A stretch of 64,000 nt of DNA, taken from NCBI GenBank assembly GCA_902559985.1, contig CACEJY010000005.1, positions 1 through 64,000 of the forward strand, in the 5' to 3' direction. This DNA comes from an uncultured SAR116 cluster alpha proteobacterium (GTDB lineage Bacteria; Pseudomonadota; Alphaproteobacteria; Puniceispirillales; Puniceispirillaceae). A program made the translations under genes and the position numbers. Shown piece by piece: positions 30,784-40,814 of the stretch. Position 1 is the first letter of the stretch, and every line of letters starts with the position of its first letter. The notes under the pieces are model-generated. The model saw only the letters and a list, made by a program, of their open reading frames with translations, was not told the DNA's origin and ran no database searches.

Positions 30784-31659
30784 ATGCAAGATAATCCGCG
30801 CCTTGGCATAACGCTGATGATTGCCACAACAATTGTTTTTGCCGCTCAGGACGGCCTTTCACGCTATCTAGCGGAAAGTTATAACGTGATTACTGTGGTT
30901 ACTATTCGGTACATTTTTTTCATGTGTTTTGTGCTAGCCTTTAGTGCTAACCAGCAAGGCGGTATCAGGGCCGTTGCACACACTACGCAATTGCCACTTC
31001 AAATTGGACGGGGATTAGTGCTCGTTGCCCAGATATGTGTTGCTATCTCCAGCTTTACCCTGGTTGGCCTAGTTCATTTTCACGCAGTATTTGCCAGCTA
31101 TCCGCTGATGATTATGGCGCTTTCAGTCCCTATTTTGGGGGAGGCGGTGGGTTGGCGGCGATGGATTGCTGTTCTGATAGGATTTTCTGGCGTGTTGTTA
31201 ATTTTACGTCCAGGATCATCTATGTTTAGCAGTGCCAGCATCATGCCAGTGCTAGCCGCCCTCATGATGGCATCATATGGTCTAATGACCCGGTTTGCCG
31301 CGCGCAATGATTCGGCCCAAACTAGCTTTTTCTGGACTGCCATTGCTGGCGGTGTTGCGATGATGTTTATCGGCCCCTTTTTCTGGCGCCCGCCTATTGG
31401 CACAGATTGGATTTGGATGAGCTTATTATGCCTTAGCGGCACTGGCGGACATTATCTCTTGATTAAGGCACTTGACGCCACAAAAGCATCAACCATCCAG
31501 CCATTTACTTATTTGCAGCTGGTTTTTGCATCTACAATTGGAATTCTGTTTTTTGCAGATGAACTTGACCCGATGCTTATTGTTGGAAGCGCTGTCATTG
31601 TTGGATCAGGATTATTCGCATTGCATCGATCACGCCAAGCCAAATTAAACCAATCGTAA
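30784..31659 (+). CDS. EamA/DMT family transporter
   Basis: Two EamA repeats, multi-TM. Confidence 0.88.
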   Translation: MQDNPRLGITLMIATTIVFAAQDGLSRYLAESYNVITVVTIRYIFFMCFVLAFSANQQGGIRAVAHTTQLPLQIGRGLVLVAQICVAISSFTLVGLVHFHAVFASYPLMIMALSVPILGEAVGWRRWIAVLIGFSGVLLILRPGSSMFSSASIMPVLAALMMASYGLMTRFAARNDSAQTSFFWTAIAGGVAMMFIGPFFWRPPIGTDWIWMSLLCLSGTGGHYLLIKALDATKASTIQPFTYLQLVFASTIGILFFADELDPMLIVGSAVIVGSGLFALHRSRQAKLNQS

Positions 31660-31661
31660 AA

Positions 31662-32162
31662 CTATCCTGATTGACCTGCTAGCCGCGGCGCAGAAACAGA
31701 AATAGTCATCCAACAATCTTTAAATTGGCCCGTCGCAACCTTTTGCACAATCCATGAAAAATACACGATTTCGCCTTTCGCAGTTTCCATGAGCACATCA
31801 AATTGCCTTCTGATCTCATTATTACTTGTCTTGCCTTTTGATGACCCCAAGCTATTCCGAATCTCATGTGATTTATGATTTAACAATACGGAATAACCTG
31901 GACCTTTTAACATCTGGGCGAAGCGAGGAAACGGACCGGTCACATTACGATTTTTGGGATGCGCAAAACTCCATGTCTGGCGAATTCCAAAATCCGTCTC
32001 AACAAGATTGTTATTCTTAAGCCCCATAAGCTGGATAGCAACAACCTCGGCAGGAGCTATGGACGGATCCGGCCTCACAAGATCATCTGCATATGCCACG
32101 GCGCAAGCCACCCACCCTATCAAAGCTAGAATCCCTACTCGCAAATATCGACTGTTCTTCAT
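31662..32162 (-). CDS. Exported DUF4864-like protein
   Basis: Signal peptide then DPSIAPAEVVAIQLMGLKNNN...GIRQTWSFAHPKNRNVTGPFPRFAQML. Confidence 0.65.
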   Translation of the reverse strand: MKNSRYLRVGILALIGWVACAVAYADDLVRPDPSIAPAEVVAIQLMGLKNNNLVETDFGIRQTWSFAHPKNRNVTGPFPRFAQMLKGPGYSVLLNHKSHEIRNSLGSSKGKTSNNEIRRQFDVLMETAKGEIVYFSWIVQKVATGQFKDCWMTISVSAPRLAGQSG

Positions 32163-32282
32163 TTCCTAGTCCAATCTAAACCCTTATTATTGCAACCATA
32201 GACATGGTAACTTATCTCTAACCAAACAACTGCGACATGACGCCTCAATTTGTTACAGTCGACACCAAGGATGGAAACGCTG

Positions 32283-33017
32283 ATGCATATTGTCATTCAA
32301 GGAGCCGGGCGCGGCCTTGGGCTTGCCTTTGCACATCACGCTCTCCGCGCTGGTGCCACAAACCTATATCTCACCGCCCGCAATCCACAAGATTGCGAAG
32401 GCTTTCGTCAGCTACAACCATCAGAACGCGTCCAATGGTTTAACTTGGATTTTTTGAGCTCAGATCAAATCGCCACCACCGGCGAGGGCATCCTTGCTGC
32501 CGCTCCACATATTGACCGTATTATTATAACGGCTGGCATTTTGCATGACGGAGAAATTCAGCCAGAAAAACGGGTTGGAGCGTTAGAAGCAGAGGCGATG
32601 CTGCATCTTTATCAGATCAATGCAATGGGGCCTGTGCTGTTTCTTAAATCCTTATGGCCTGCACTGCGCCGTGCTCACCCAATAACCGCGGCCAGCCTAT
32701 CAGCCCGCGTTGGCTCAATTTCCGATAACCGACTTGGGGGCTGGTATAGTTACCGGGCCAGCAAGGCGGCGTTAAATCAATATATGCGCACCCTCTCTAT
32801 CGAGTTAGCACGCTATAATGATCAGGCAAAAATTGTGACATTGCACCCAGGCACGGTTGAAACCGATCTATCGCAGCCATACCGTTCGCAGGTTGCGAAG
32901 GGACAATTGAAAAGCGCGGCTGAAAGCGCTGCCCAGCTATGGGCTGTTTTGGACCGCTTATCAGCAGCGGATAGTGGCGGCTTTTTTGCTTATGATGGAA
33001 AACCTATCAACTTCTAA
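32283..33017 (+). CDS. SDR family oxidoreductase (C-factor-like)
   Basis: HIVIQGAGRGLGLAFAHHALRAG, ITAGILHDGEIQPEKR, YSYRASKAALNQYMRTLSIEL. Confidence 0.85.
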   Translation: MHIVIQGAGRGLGLAFAHHALRAGATNLYLTARNPQDCEGFRQLQPSERVQWFNLDFLSSDQIATTGEGILAAAPHIDRIIITAGILHDGEIQPEKRVGALEAEAMLHLYQINAMGPVLFLKSLWPALRRAHPITAASLSARVGSISDNRLGGWYSYRASKAALNQYMRTLSIELARYNDQAKIVTLHPGTVETDLSQPYRSQVAKGQLKSAAESAAQLWAVLDRLSAADSGGFFAYDGKPINF

Positions 33018-33613
33018 CTGCGCCTTTCCAAACCCGAAGGCTTTTCCTGAACAGGTCCATCATTCGTAATCCTGCCTCTCAAAGTTAGAGGTAATTGTGC
33101 CATCATGAACAGCGCGCTGGCAGGAGCCGCAACGAAGGTTTTGAACGCCACCCAACCAGCATCACTCGCATTGCGCCAGACAAGCTCATTTGCAATAGCA
33201 AGACATAAGAAAAACACCCCCCAACGACGGCTAAGCAGGAACCATGTTGGCGGTGTGAGCTGGAATTGTGTGCCAAAAAATTCGCGCATCATGGCCTTCC
33301 TTACGAGCAATCCTCCCAGCAGGACAGACGCAAAAAGTCCATTAAAAATTGTTGGTTGAATTTTTATAAAAATGGTGGCGTTAAAATAGAGAGCGGCAAA
33401 CGTCAATCCGGCCGACATGACGATTGAAAATAGCGCAAATCTGGCAAGCCGGCCTGTTTTGATCCAGTTCACTCCCATAACCATCACGCCAAGCATCACA
33501 GAAACCATCGCCGCAGCAAACAGGCCATATAGTTCAAACACCACAAAAAAACCGGCAAGGGGCATAATTTCCAGAAAAAACGACAAAAGCTTCATGGGCG
33601 GATAGGATGCCAT
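33014..33613 (-). CDS. Septation protein A / YciB (IspZ family) inner-membrane protein
   Basis: FFLEIMPLAGFFVVFELYGLFAA, LNATIF-like FNATIFIKIQPTIFNGLFASVLLGGLL, RWGVFFLCLAIANELVWRN. Confidence 0.85.
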   Translation of the reverse strand: MASYPPMKLLSFFLEIMPLAGFFVVFELYGLFAAAMVSVMLGVMVMGVNWIKTGRLARFALFSIVMSAGLTFAALYFNATIFIKIQPTIFNGLFASVLLGGLLVRKAMMREFFGTQFQLTPPTWFLLSRRWGVFFLCLAIANELVWRNASDAGWVAFKTFVAAPASALFMMAQLPLTLRGRITNDGPVQEKPSGLERRS

Positions 33614-33628
33614 TTGCCAAAAATTTCC

Positions 33629-34279
33629 CTACTGCGATACCCATTGGTCAAGATTAAGCGGGCCAATCGTGGCGGCTGCTTTGCCGCGTAAAAAAACAAT
33701 TGTGACCGAGCCAATTTCTACACCAAATTTGCTTACATAAGCCCGATTGATAGCAACATCCTCACTCTGCCGATAGATCCAATCATCAAAGTGAACCTCT
33801 AATTCTCGTCCGTTCATCGTAAGAGCCACATCATAGCTCCAGTTCAAACCATTACCCGAAACGCGCCCATTGGCCCGCCCCTCGACATCGCTGGCCTGTC
33901 CCTCATAGCGGACTGTGCCATCATCACCGGTATCAAGCTTATCAATGGTCCAGATACGCTGAGCCTTTTCGCCATCTTCATAAAGAAATTGTTCGTCGAG
34001 AACTAATCGATTGCCGCTAACGGTGCCCTGCAAATTGACCCGGAACTGACGTCGCAAATTGCCAAACCGATCTTCAAAAATACCATAAGCGACACTGTGG
34101 CCCTCAAAAAACTGTTCCAGAGCAAGGGTTGGTCTCCGTTCTGCAAGATGTGTTATATCTCTTTTAGCGCAGGCAGAGAGCCCAGAAAACAATGTAACCA
34201 GAACACCCACCGCAAGCAATAATCTTAATAATCCTCCACCTAATACTGCTCCTACTGTTGGTCTTTGTCTGCGCCTCAT
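33629..34279 (-). CDS. DUF3833-like lipoprotein/exported protein
   Basis: LEQFFEGHSVAYGIFEDRFGNLRRQFRVNLQGTVSGNRLVLDEQFLYEDGEKAQRIW; lipobox-like LFSGLSAC. Confidence 0.75.
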   Translation of the reverse strand: MRRRQRPTVGAVLGGGLLRLLLAVGVLVTLFSGLSACAKRDITHLAERRPTLALEQFFEGHSVAYGIFEDRFGNLRRQFRVNLQGTVSGNRLVLDEQFLYEDGEKAQRIWTIDKLDTGDDGTVRYEGQASDVEGRANGRVSGNGLNWSYDVALTMNGRELEVHFDDWIYRQSEDVAINRAYVSKFGVEIGSVTIVFLRGKAAATIGPLNLDQWVSQ

Positions 34280-34378
34280 CTTAATACCCCGCCACCTTAT
34301 CTATTTTTCAATCATTTCAACTTAATTAAAAACTATATTTGTTACAATTGCCTAACCGGTCAGTGTCAGCATCACTGT

Positions 34379-35902
34379 TCAGACTAACTCGTTCAAAAAC
34401 CGATCGGCATCTATCGTGAAAGACGCCTGTTTTTGGGCGCTCATCCGGTCATATGTCCGGTAAATCATCCCAAGTCGAGGATTACCACCAATTTTCTGGC
34501 GATTTCGAGCCAGAAAATTCCAATACAAATAGTTGAACGGGCAGGCATCTTGACCTGCTTTTTCTGCCACCTTGTAGCGACAACCTTTACAATAATCCGA
34601 CATGCGGTTGATATAGGCGCCCCCTGCCGCATAAGGCTTACTGGCTAAAAACCCACCATCGGCAAATAATGCCATGCCCGACACATTGGGCAGCACAACC
34701 CATTCATATGCATCGGCGTAAACAATCAAAAACCATTCATTCACCTCTTTAGGCGACAAACCGGCAAGGAGCGCGAAATTCCCCAATACCATGAGTCGTT
34801 GAATGTGGTGTGCATAAGATAGCGCATCAGTTTGCTGAATAGATTGGGCAAGGCATTTCATATCAGTTTTGCCACTCCAGAAGAAATCTGGCAGGGGCCG
34901 AGTAGCGTCTAGGAAGTTCGCCATCGCATAGGATGGCATTTTTAGCCAATAAAGGCCGCGTACAAATTCGCGCCAACCAAGAATTTGCCGGATAAATCCC
35001 TCTACCGCATTCAGTGGTGCAGCTCCATTGCGATAGGCAGATTCGGCAGCCGCAATCACCTCAAGTGGTTCCAGCATACCCGCATTAAGATAAATACCAA
35101 TATGGCTGTGGTACATCCACGGCTCATCAGTAATCATGGCATCTTGATAGGTACCAAACTGTGGAAGCTTCTCAGTGATGAATCTGTTTAAGACCCTAAG
35201 AGCTTGATCACGAGTAACTGCAAAATCAAATCCTTCAAGCTTGCCGAAGTGGTCAGCGCACTTTGTCTGAACAAGGTCCAAAACTTCGGTTGTGATAACG
35301 TCTGGGCTGAAATGGCTTGGGGGTGGGATATTTAATCCAGCTTTTGGCGGCTGCCGGTTATCAGCATCGTAATTCCACTTGCCGCCAATGGGCACATCGC
35401 CCTCCATCAGAATATTATAACGACGCCGCATTTCACGGTAAAAAAACTCCATCCGCAGGGATTTGCGACCATCAGCCCAAATCGCAAATTCATCAAGGCT
35501 GCATAGAAACCGGTTATCTGGCAGGATTACAACGGGCAGATTGAACTGTTTTTGCCAGCCAGCCATGTCTTCTGCCAGCCGATACTCACCGGGCGCGGTT
35601 ACAACAATGCGATCAGGGCCAAAAACATCAATGGCAGCTGCAACTTCGTCCGCAAGGCTGCCCGCATTCTCGGGATCATCAAGCTGCCTGTAGGAAACAT
35701 TTAATCCCTTATCTTTAAGCGCTTGGGCAAAATGACGCATTGCCGAGAACAGAAAGACAATCTTACGCTTGTGATGTTTGACGTAGGTAACTTCAGCCAT
35801 TACCTCGGCCATAAGCACAATATCCTTTACAGGATCAATATCCCGCAATGTTGGCAGATTGAAACTCAGCTGGTCCCCAAGAATAAGCCGAAGCGTTTTC
35901 AT
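34379..35902 (-). CDS. Cryptochrome/photolyase-related protein of the iron-sulfur (6-4)-type bacterial group
   Basis: LRLILGDQLSFNLPTLRDIDP N-terminus; C-terminal CKGCRYKVAEKAGQDACPFNYLYWNFL plus MKCLAQSIQQTDALSYAHHIQRLM, consistent with a 4Fe-4S site. Confidence 0.9.
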   Translation of the reverse strand: MKTLRLILGDQLSFNLPTLRDIDPVKDIVLMAEVMAEVTYVKHHKRKIVFLFSAMRHFAQALKDKGLNVSYRQLDDPENAGSLADEVAAAIDVFGPDRIVVTAPGEYRLAEDMAGWQKQFNLPVVILPDNRFLCSLDEFAIWADGRKSLRMEFFYREMRRRYNILMEGDVPIGGKWNYDADNRQPPKAGLNIPPPSHFSPDVITTEVLDLVQTKCADHFGKLEGFDFAVTRDQALRVLNRFITEKLPQFGTYQDAMITDEPWMYHSHIGIYLNAGMLEPLEVIAAAESAYRNGAAPLNAVEGFIRQILGWREFVRGLYWLKMPSYAMANFLDATRPLPDFFWSGKTDMKCLAQSIQQTDALSYAHHIQRLMVLGNFALLAGLSPKEVNEWFLIVYADAYEWVVLPNVSGMALFADGGFLASKPYAAGGAYINRMSDYCKGCRYKVAEKAGQDACPFNYLYWNFLARNRQKIGGNPRLGMIYRTYDRMSAQKQASFTIDADRFLNELV

Positions 35903-37371
35903 GATCCGTTACGTAACGCCGAAAAAGCTGCCAATGCTGCCTCACGCGATGCCTTTACATCAATGACAGGATTTGGATAAGTTTCCCCAAGTCGTACTCC
36001 AGCCTTTGCCAATATATCGCTTGGCGCCTCCCAAGGCTTGCATAGATAGGTGTCGGGAAGATTGGCAAGCTCGGGAACATAACGCCGGATATAATCACCC
36101 CCGGCATCAAATTTTTCGCCTTGGGTAATTGGGTTGAAAATGCGAAAGTAAGGAGCTGCATCCGCACCGCAACCAGCAATCCACTGCCAGCCAGCACTGT
36201 TATTTGCCAGGTCAGCGTCAACTAGGCAATCCCAAAACCATGATTCACCGTGATGCCAGTGCAAACGCAGATTTTTTACTAGAAACGATCCAACAATCAT
36301 CCTCACACGGTTATGCATATAGCCAGTTTGCCGCAACTCGCGCATGCCAGCGTCAACAATTGGGTAGCCGGTTTGTCCCTGTTGCCAGCAATTTAGAAGT
36401 ACCGGATCATCACACCAGTCAAAGCTATCAAACCGCTGGTTTAGGTTTTTGCTGGGCAGTTCAGGAAAGTGATATAGGAGGGAGTAAGAAAATTCACGCC
36501 AGCCAAGTTCAGACAAAAAATGGTCGCAATCATCATCGTGACCAAAACCCGCATCCATCCGGTCCTTGGCGGCGTACCAAACGCTATTGGGCGAAATTTC
36601 ACCCCAATGCAAATAAGCAGATAGGCGTGATACATTTCGCTTGGCTGGAAAATTACGGTCATTCTTATAGCCATGAAGCCCATCGTTGAGAAAGGCATGT
36701 AGCCGGTCATGAGCTGCCATTTCGCCAATGCACCAAGTTGCGGCAAGCCCATCTTTCCAATCGTGTTTGGGCAATAATGCTAGCTTGATAATAGCTCTTG
36801 CACCCTCAATATGGTTATCCAATTCCGCAATATTTAAACGAGGCGGAACCGGCAATGGGGGACGTGGCGGTGCCGCTGCAAGACAGCCACGCCGATAAAA
36901 AGGAGTAAAAACCTTATAGGGCGTTCCATCCTTTTTTAGCACCTCCCAAGGCTCCCACAAGAGCGATCCATTGTGGCTTTGAGCCTTGAGCCCTTGGTCC
37001 GCGCATTGCGCCTTGATCCTGGCATCACGCGTGATACGCCACGGCTCGTATGCTCGATTCCAGTGAATGGCATTGGCTGAAATAGCCACAGCGAGCTCGG
37101 GAAGGATTTCGGTAGGATCACCGGCCATCACTACTAACTTGCCACCGAGGGCCTGGTCTAGCGCGATCAAAGAATGATGCAGCCACCAACGACTTGCCTC
37201 ACCCATACGGTGATTGCCTGAGTGGATGTCATCAAGAATATAAACTGGTAGCACCGCGCCAGCTGACGCCGCTGCCGATAACGCCGGATTATCGGCAAGC
37301 CTTAAGTCCTGACGAAACCAGTGAATATGAATTGGACCTGACATCGCCATCCCGAAATTAACAAACAACAA
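35899..37371 (-). CDS. phrB: Deoxyribodipyrimidine photolyase (class I CPD type)
   Basis: IHWFRQDLRLADNPALSAAA, LGWREFSYSLLYHFPELP, GWQWIAGCGADAAPYFRIFNPITQGEKFDAGGDYIRRYVPEL. Confidence 0.93.
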   Translation of the reverse strand: MLFVNFGMAMSGPIHIHWFRQDLRLADNPALSAAASAGAVLPVYILDDIHSGNHRMGEASRWWLHHSLIALDQALGGKLVVMAGDPTEILPELAVAISANAIHWNRAYEPWRITRDARIKAQCADQGLKAQSHNGSLLWEPWEVLKKDGTPYKVFTPFYRRGCLAAAPPRPPLPVPPRLNIAELDNHIEGARAIIKLALLPKHDWKDGLAATWCIGEMAAHDRLHAFLNDGLHGYKNDRNFPAKRNVSRLSAYLHWGEISPNSVWYAAKDRMDAGFGHDDDCDHFLSELGWREFSYSLLYHFPELPSKNLNQRFDSFDWCDDPVLLNCWQQGQTGYPIVDAGMRELRQTGYMHNRVRMIVGSFLVKNLRLHWHHGESWFWDCLVDADLANNSAGWQWIAGCGADAAPYFRIFNPITQGEKFDAGGDYIRRYVPELANLPDTYLCKPWEAPSDILAKAGVRLGETYPNPVIDVKASREAALAAFSALRNGS

Positions 37372-37482
37372 ACTTTAACGTGTGGAGCAGATATGGGTCC
37401 TGTCCCAAACAAAAACAAGGCAGCTTGTTAATACGAAATTAGTCATTTGCTTCAAGTCGTCAGAACGAAGGGCCCAATGCGA

Positions 37483-39108
37483 CTAACCTTTGTCTAAAAT
37501 CCGCTGACGAAGGGCAAACTTCTGCACTTTTCCGGTCGAGGTTTTTGGAATTGGCTCAAAGCGAAATTCACTTGGCACCTTGAAGCCAGCCAGGTTTTGC
37601 CGGCACCATTCGCGCAATTCATCACTAGTCGTGTTTTTCCCATTAACACACTCGATGAAGGCGCATGGTGTTTCGCCCCATTTTTCATGTGGCATAGCCA
37701 CGACGGCAACCGCGTCCACCACGGGATGTTTATAAAGCGCGTCCTCTACCTCGATGGATGAAATATTTTCACCACCCGAGATGATGATGTCTTTGGATCT
37801 GTCTTTCAACTGGATATAGCCATCGGGGTGTACAACACCAAGATCACCTGAATGAAACCAACCCCCAGCGAACGCACGTTCGGTCGAGGCAGCATTTTTA
37901 AAATAGCCCTTCATGACGACATTACCGCGCATCACAACCTCACCAATGCTGGCTCCATCACGTGGAACCGGTACCAAGCTTTGCGGATCAACGACATCAA
38001 GCCCTTCTAGTGCTAGGTAGCGAACCCCCTGCCGAGCTTTTAAGGCAGCCTGTTCTCCATTATCCAACGTATCCCAGTTTGGATCCCAGTCATTGACCAC
38101 TGATGGACCGTAAGTTTCAGTCAAACCATAAAGATGCGTGACGTTAAATCCAGCATCCTTCATCGCTGCCAATACCGCTTCGGGGGGTGGGGCAGCGGCG
38201 GTGAAAAACTCAACCTCATAATCCAGCTTTGCGTCTTCAGGCTTGCCTGATACTACCATCGACATCACGATTGGTGCCCCGCACATATGGCTAACACGGT
38301 GTTCCAGAATCGCTTCCCAAATATCGTCGGCGCGCACATCACGAAGGCAAACGTGCGTACCGGAAAGGGCCGAAATCGTCCAAGGAAAGCACCAACCATT
38401 GCAATGAAACATTGGTAAAGTCCAAAGATAGATAGCCTGTTTTTTCATCGAGGCGGTGAGGGCATTTCCTTGTGCCAGCAAGTAGGCACCACGGTGATGA
38501 TACACCACGCCTTTAGGATCACCAGTTGTGCCCGATGTGTAATTGATTGAGATTGCATCCCATTCATTGGCTGGCATTTTCCAAAGAAAATCGGCATCGC
38601 CATCAGCTATAAAGGCTTCATATTCGGTCTCATCGTAGGCTGATTTCGGCCCATCATATTCCGCATCATCGTATACAATCAGGCGCGGAGTGCCCTCAGC
38701 CATTTCCAATGCTTCGCGCATGCGCGGCAATAGCGCAACATCCGCGATCACAATTTTGGCTTCTGCATGATCCAATTGGAATGCAATAGTAGCCGCATCA
38801 AGCCGCGTATTCAACGAATGCAGAACCGCCCCCGCCATTGGTACTCCGTAATGCGCCTCGATCATGGCTGGCGTATTTAACAGCATCACAGACACTGTGT
38901 CACCTGGCCCCAGACCAGCACGATCGAGCACACTGGCAAATTGGCAGCACCGCGCATAGAGACCCGCATAATCACGCCGCAATTTACCATGAATAATGGC
39001 CGTATGTTTTGGGAAAACAAGGGCTGCGCGTTCCAAAAATGTCAGCGGCGTCAGAGGCTGATAATTGGCTGGATTTTGGTCAAGTCCAATATCATATGGA
39101 TTAGTCAT
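37483..39108 (-). CDS. AMP-binding acyl-CoA synthetase
   Basis: INYTSGTTGDPKGVVYHHRGAYL, HLYGLTETYGPSV, WFHSGDLGVVHPDGYIQLKDRSKDIIISGGENISSIEVE. Confidence 0.94.
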   Translation of the reverse strand: MTNPYDIGLDQNPANYQPLTPLTFLERAALVFPKHTAIIHGKLRRDYAGLYARCCQFASVLDRAGLGPGDTVSVMLLNTPAMIEAHYGVPMAGAVLHSLNTRLDAATIAFQLDHAEAKIVIADVALLPRMREALEMAEGTPRLIVYDDAEYDGPKSAYDETEYEAFIADGDADFLWKMPANEWDAISINYTSGTTGDPKGVVYHHRGAYLLAQGNALTASMKKQAIYLWTLPMFHCNGWCFPWTISALSGTHVCLRDVRADDIWEAILEHRVSHMCGAPIVMSMVVSGKPEDAKLDYEVEFFTAAAPPPEAVLAAMKDAGFNVTHLYGLTETYGPSVVNDWDPNWDTLDNGEQAALKARQGVRYLALEGLDVVDPQSLVPVPRDGASIGEVVMRGNVVMKGYFKNAASTERAFAGGWFHSGDLGVVHPDGYIQLKDRSKDIIISGGENISSIEVEDALYKHPVVDAVAVVAMPHEKWGETPCAFIECVNGKNTTSDELREWCRQNLAGFKVPSEFRFEPIPKTSTGKVQKFALRQRILDKG

Positions 39109-39139
39109 TCGTATTTACCCCCTAAAAAAGTCCTTCACT

Positions 39140-39925
39140 TTACCATTTCGGGTCGCGCTTTTCGATAAAGGCATTAATTCCTTCAGCCGCATCACGATGC
39201 AGCATGTTTTCAACCATCACCCGCGCTGCATAATCATAAGCATCAGCAACTGATAATTCTCGCTGCGCGTAAAAGGCAGCCTTACCGGTTGCCAGTGTAA
39301 CAGCTGATTTACTGGCAATCTTTTTCGCAACATTGGTCACATGATTTTCCAGTTCAGCCGAGACAATCACTGCATTCAATAGCCCAATATCCGCGGCACG
39401 CTCGGCGCTCATCATGTCACCCGTCAAAAGCATCTCCATCGCATGTTTGGCCGCAACGTTGCGCGACAACGCCACCATTGGCGTTGAACAGAATAGGCCT
39501 ATATGAACTCCTGGTGTGCTGAATTTTGCGCTTGGTGATGCAAAGGCAAGATCACAGCTCGCAACAAGCTGGCAGCCCGCTGCTGTTGCCGTTGCGGTTA
39601 CTTCAGCAATCACCGGTTTTGGCGTCTGAAGAATGGCTTGCATCACCGATGAACAACGGGTCATAATCTTCGTAAAGTAGGCCTTGCCCTTATCATCATT
39701 GGCTCGGCCTGCGGTAAGTTCCTTCAAATCATGGCCAGCACAAAACGCCGGGCCATTTGCCGCAATTATGACAGCACGCACGCTGGCATCATCACTTGCC
39801 AATTGAATAGCATCCCACAAATGATCAAGCATGGCTTCAGACAAAGCGTTGCGCCGTGCCGGATCATTTAGCGTCAACCGCAAAATACCGTGCGGCTCGT
39901 GCGTTATTTGCAACAAATCAGCCAT
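39140..39925 (-). CDS. Enoyl-CoA hydratase/isomerase family protein
   Basis: LTLNDPARRNALSEAM, AANGPAFCAGHDLKEL, PKPVIAEVTATATAAGCQLVASCDLAFAS. Confidence 0.92.
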   Translation of the reverse strand: MADLLQITHEPHGILRLTLNDPARRNALSEAMLDHLWDAIQLASDDASVRAVIIAANGPAFCAGHDLKELTAGRANDDKGKAYFTKIMTRCSSVMQAILQTPKPVIAEVTATATAAGCQLVASCDLAFASPSAKFSTPGVHIGLFCSTPMVALSRNVAAKHAMEMLLTGDMMSAERAADIGLLNAVIVSAELENHVTNVAKKIASKSAVTLATGKAAFYAQRELSVADAYDYAARVMVENMLHRDAAEGINAFIEKRDPKW

Positions 39926-40027
39926 GCGATTTTTCCGAACATTATTTGCGATACTTTAGTTAACAACATTCAACTCAAAAATTGTAGGAAAGACAACTAT
40001 GAATCCTTTTGGCAGTTTCCCCCGCTA

Positions 40028-40801
40028 CTAGCTTGTATCAAGACGCCGCTCAAGCCAGCGCACTCCAGCTGAGACAATTAAAATCACCACCAGATATTCA
40101 AGGACAAGAATAGTATAGATTTCCAATGGCCGATATTCAGTAACGACAAGTTCATTCGCTCGGCGGGTAAGTTCCTGCATTCCAATCACTGACACTAGGG
40201 AAGACATTTTCAGCATGTAGACTAGCTGATTGCCAAGAGCCGGTAAAATACGCTTTATCGCCTGCGGCAAGATCACATACCGCATAGTATTGCGGTAATT
40301 CAGCGAGATTGATTGCGCCGCTTCATATTGCCCACGATCAATCGACTGAATGCCAGCCCGAAAAATTTCAGCCTGAAATGCACTATCAGATATGGCCAAA
40401 GCCAGCACACCCGCCCAGAACACCGAAATCGAAATGCCAGCGACTTGTGGCAGCCCATAATAAACCCACAAAATTAGCACCAGAATAGGAATGGCTCGCA
40501 CGAGTTCAACAAAAACGCGGTTAATCGTCTTTGGCGTACGCCGCGCCGAAAGGCCTGGCAAGGCTACAATCAGGCCAAGACATATTGAAATGGAAATTGC
40601 AGTCACTGACAAAGCCATTGTGTAGTAGAGCCCATCAATCAGAAATGCCAGGTTTTGTCTGCCAGTCTCGGTCGCTGGACTCACAACATACCAACCCCAG
40701 TTATCGGCGCAGCCACCAAGCAACAAAAGGCTGAAAAGCGCCGCGAGGCGAAGCCAGAATGACAACTGGAAAAGACAGGGTTTTATCAAATTCATCTGCA
40801 C
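40028..40801 (-). CDS. Polar amino-acid ABC transporter permease
   Basis: VELVRAIPILVLILWVYYGLPQ, EIFRAGIQSIDRGQYEAAQSISL. Confidence 0.92.
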   Translation of the reverse strand: MQMNLIKPCLFQLSFWLRLAALFSLLLLGGCADNWGWYVVSPATETGRQNLAFLIDGLYYTMALSVTAISISICLGLIVALPGLSARRTPKTINRVFVELVRAIPILVLILWVYYGLPQVAGISISVFWAGVLALAISDSAFQAEIFRAGIQSIDRGQYEAAQSISLNYRNTMRYVILPQAIKRILPALGNQLVYMLKMSSLVSVIGMQELTRRANELVVTEYRPLEIYTILVLEYLVVILIVSAGVRWLERRLDTS

Positions 40802-40814
40802 AGCTGCACCGCCT

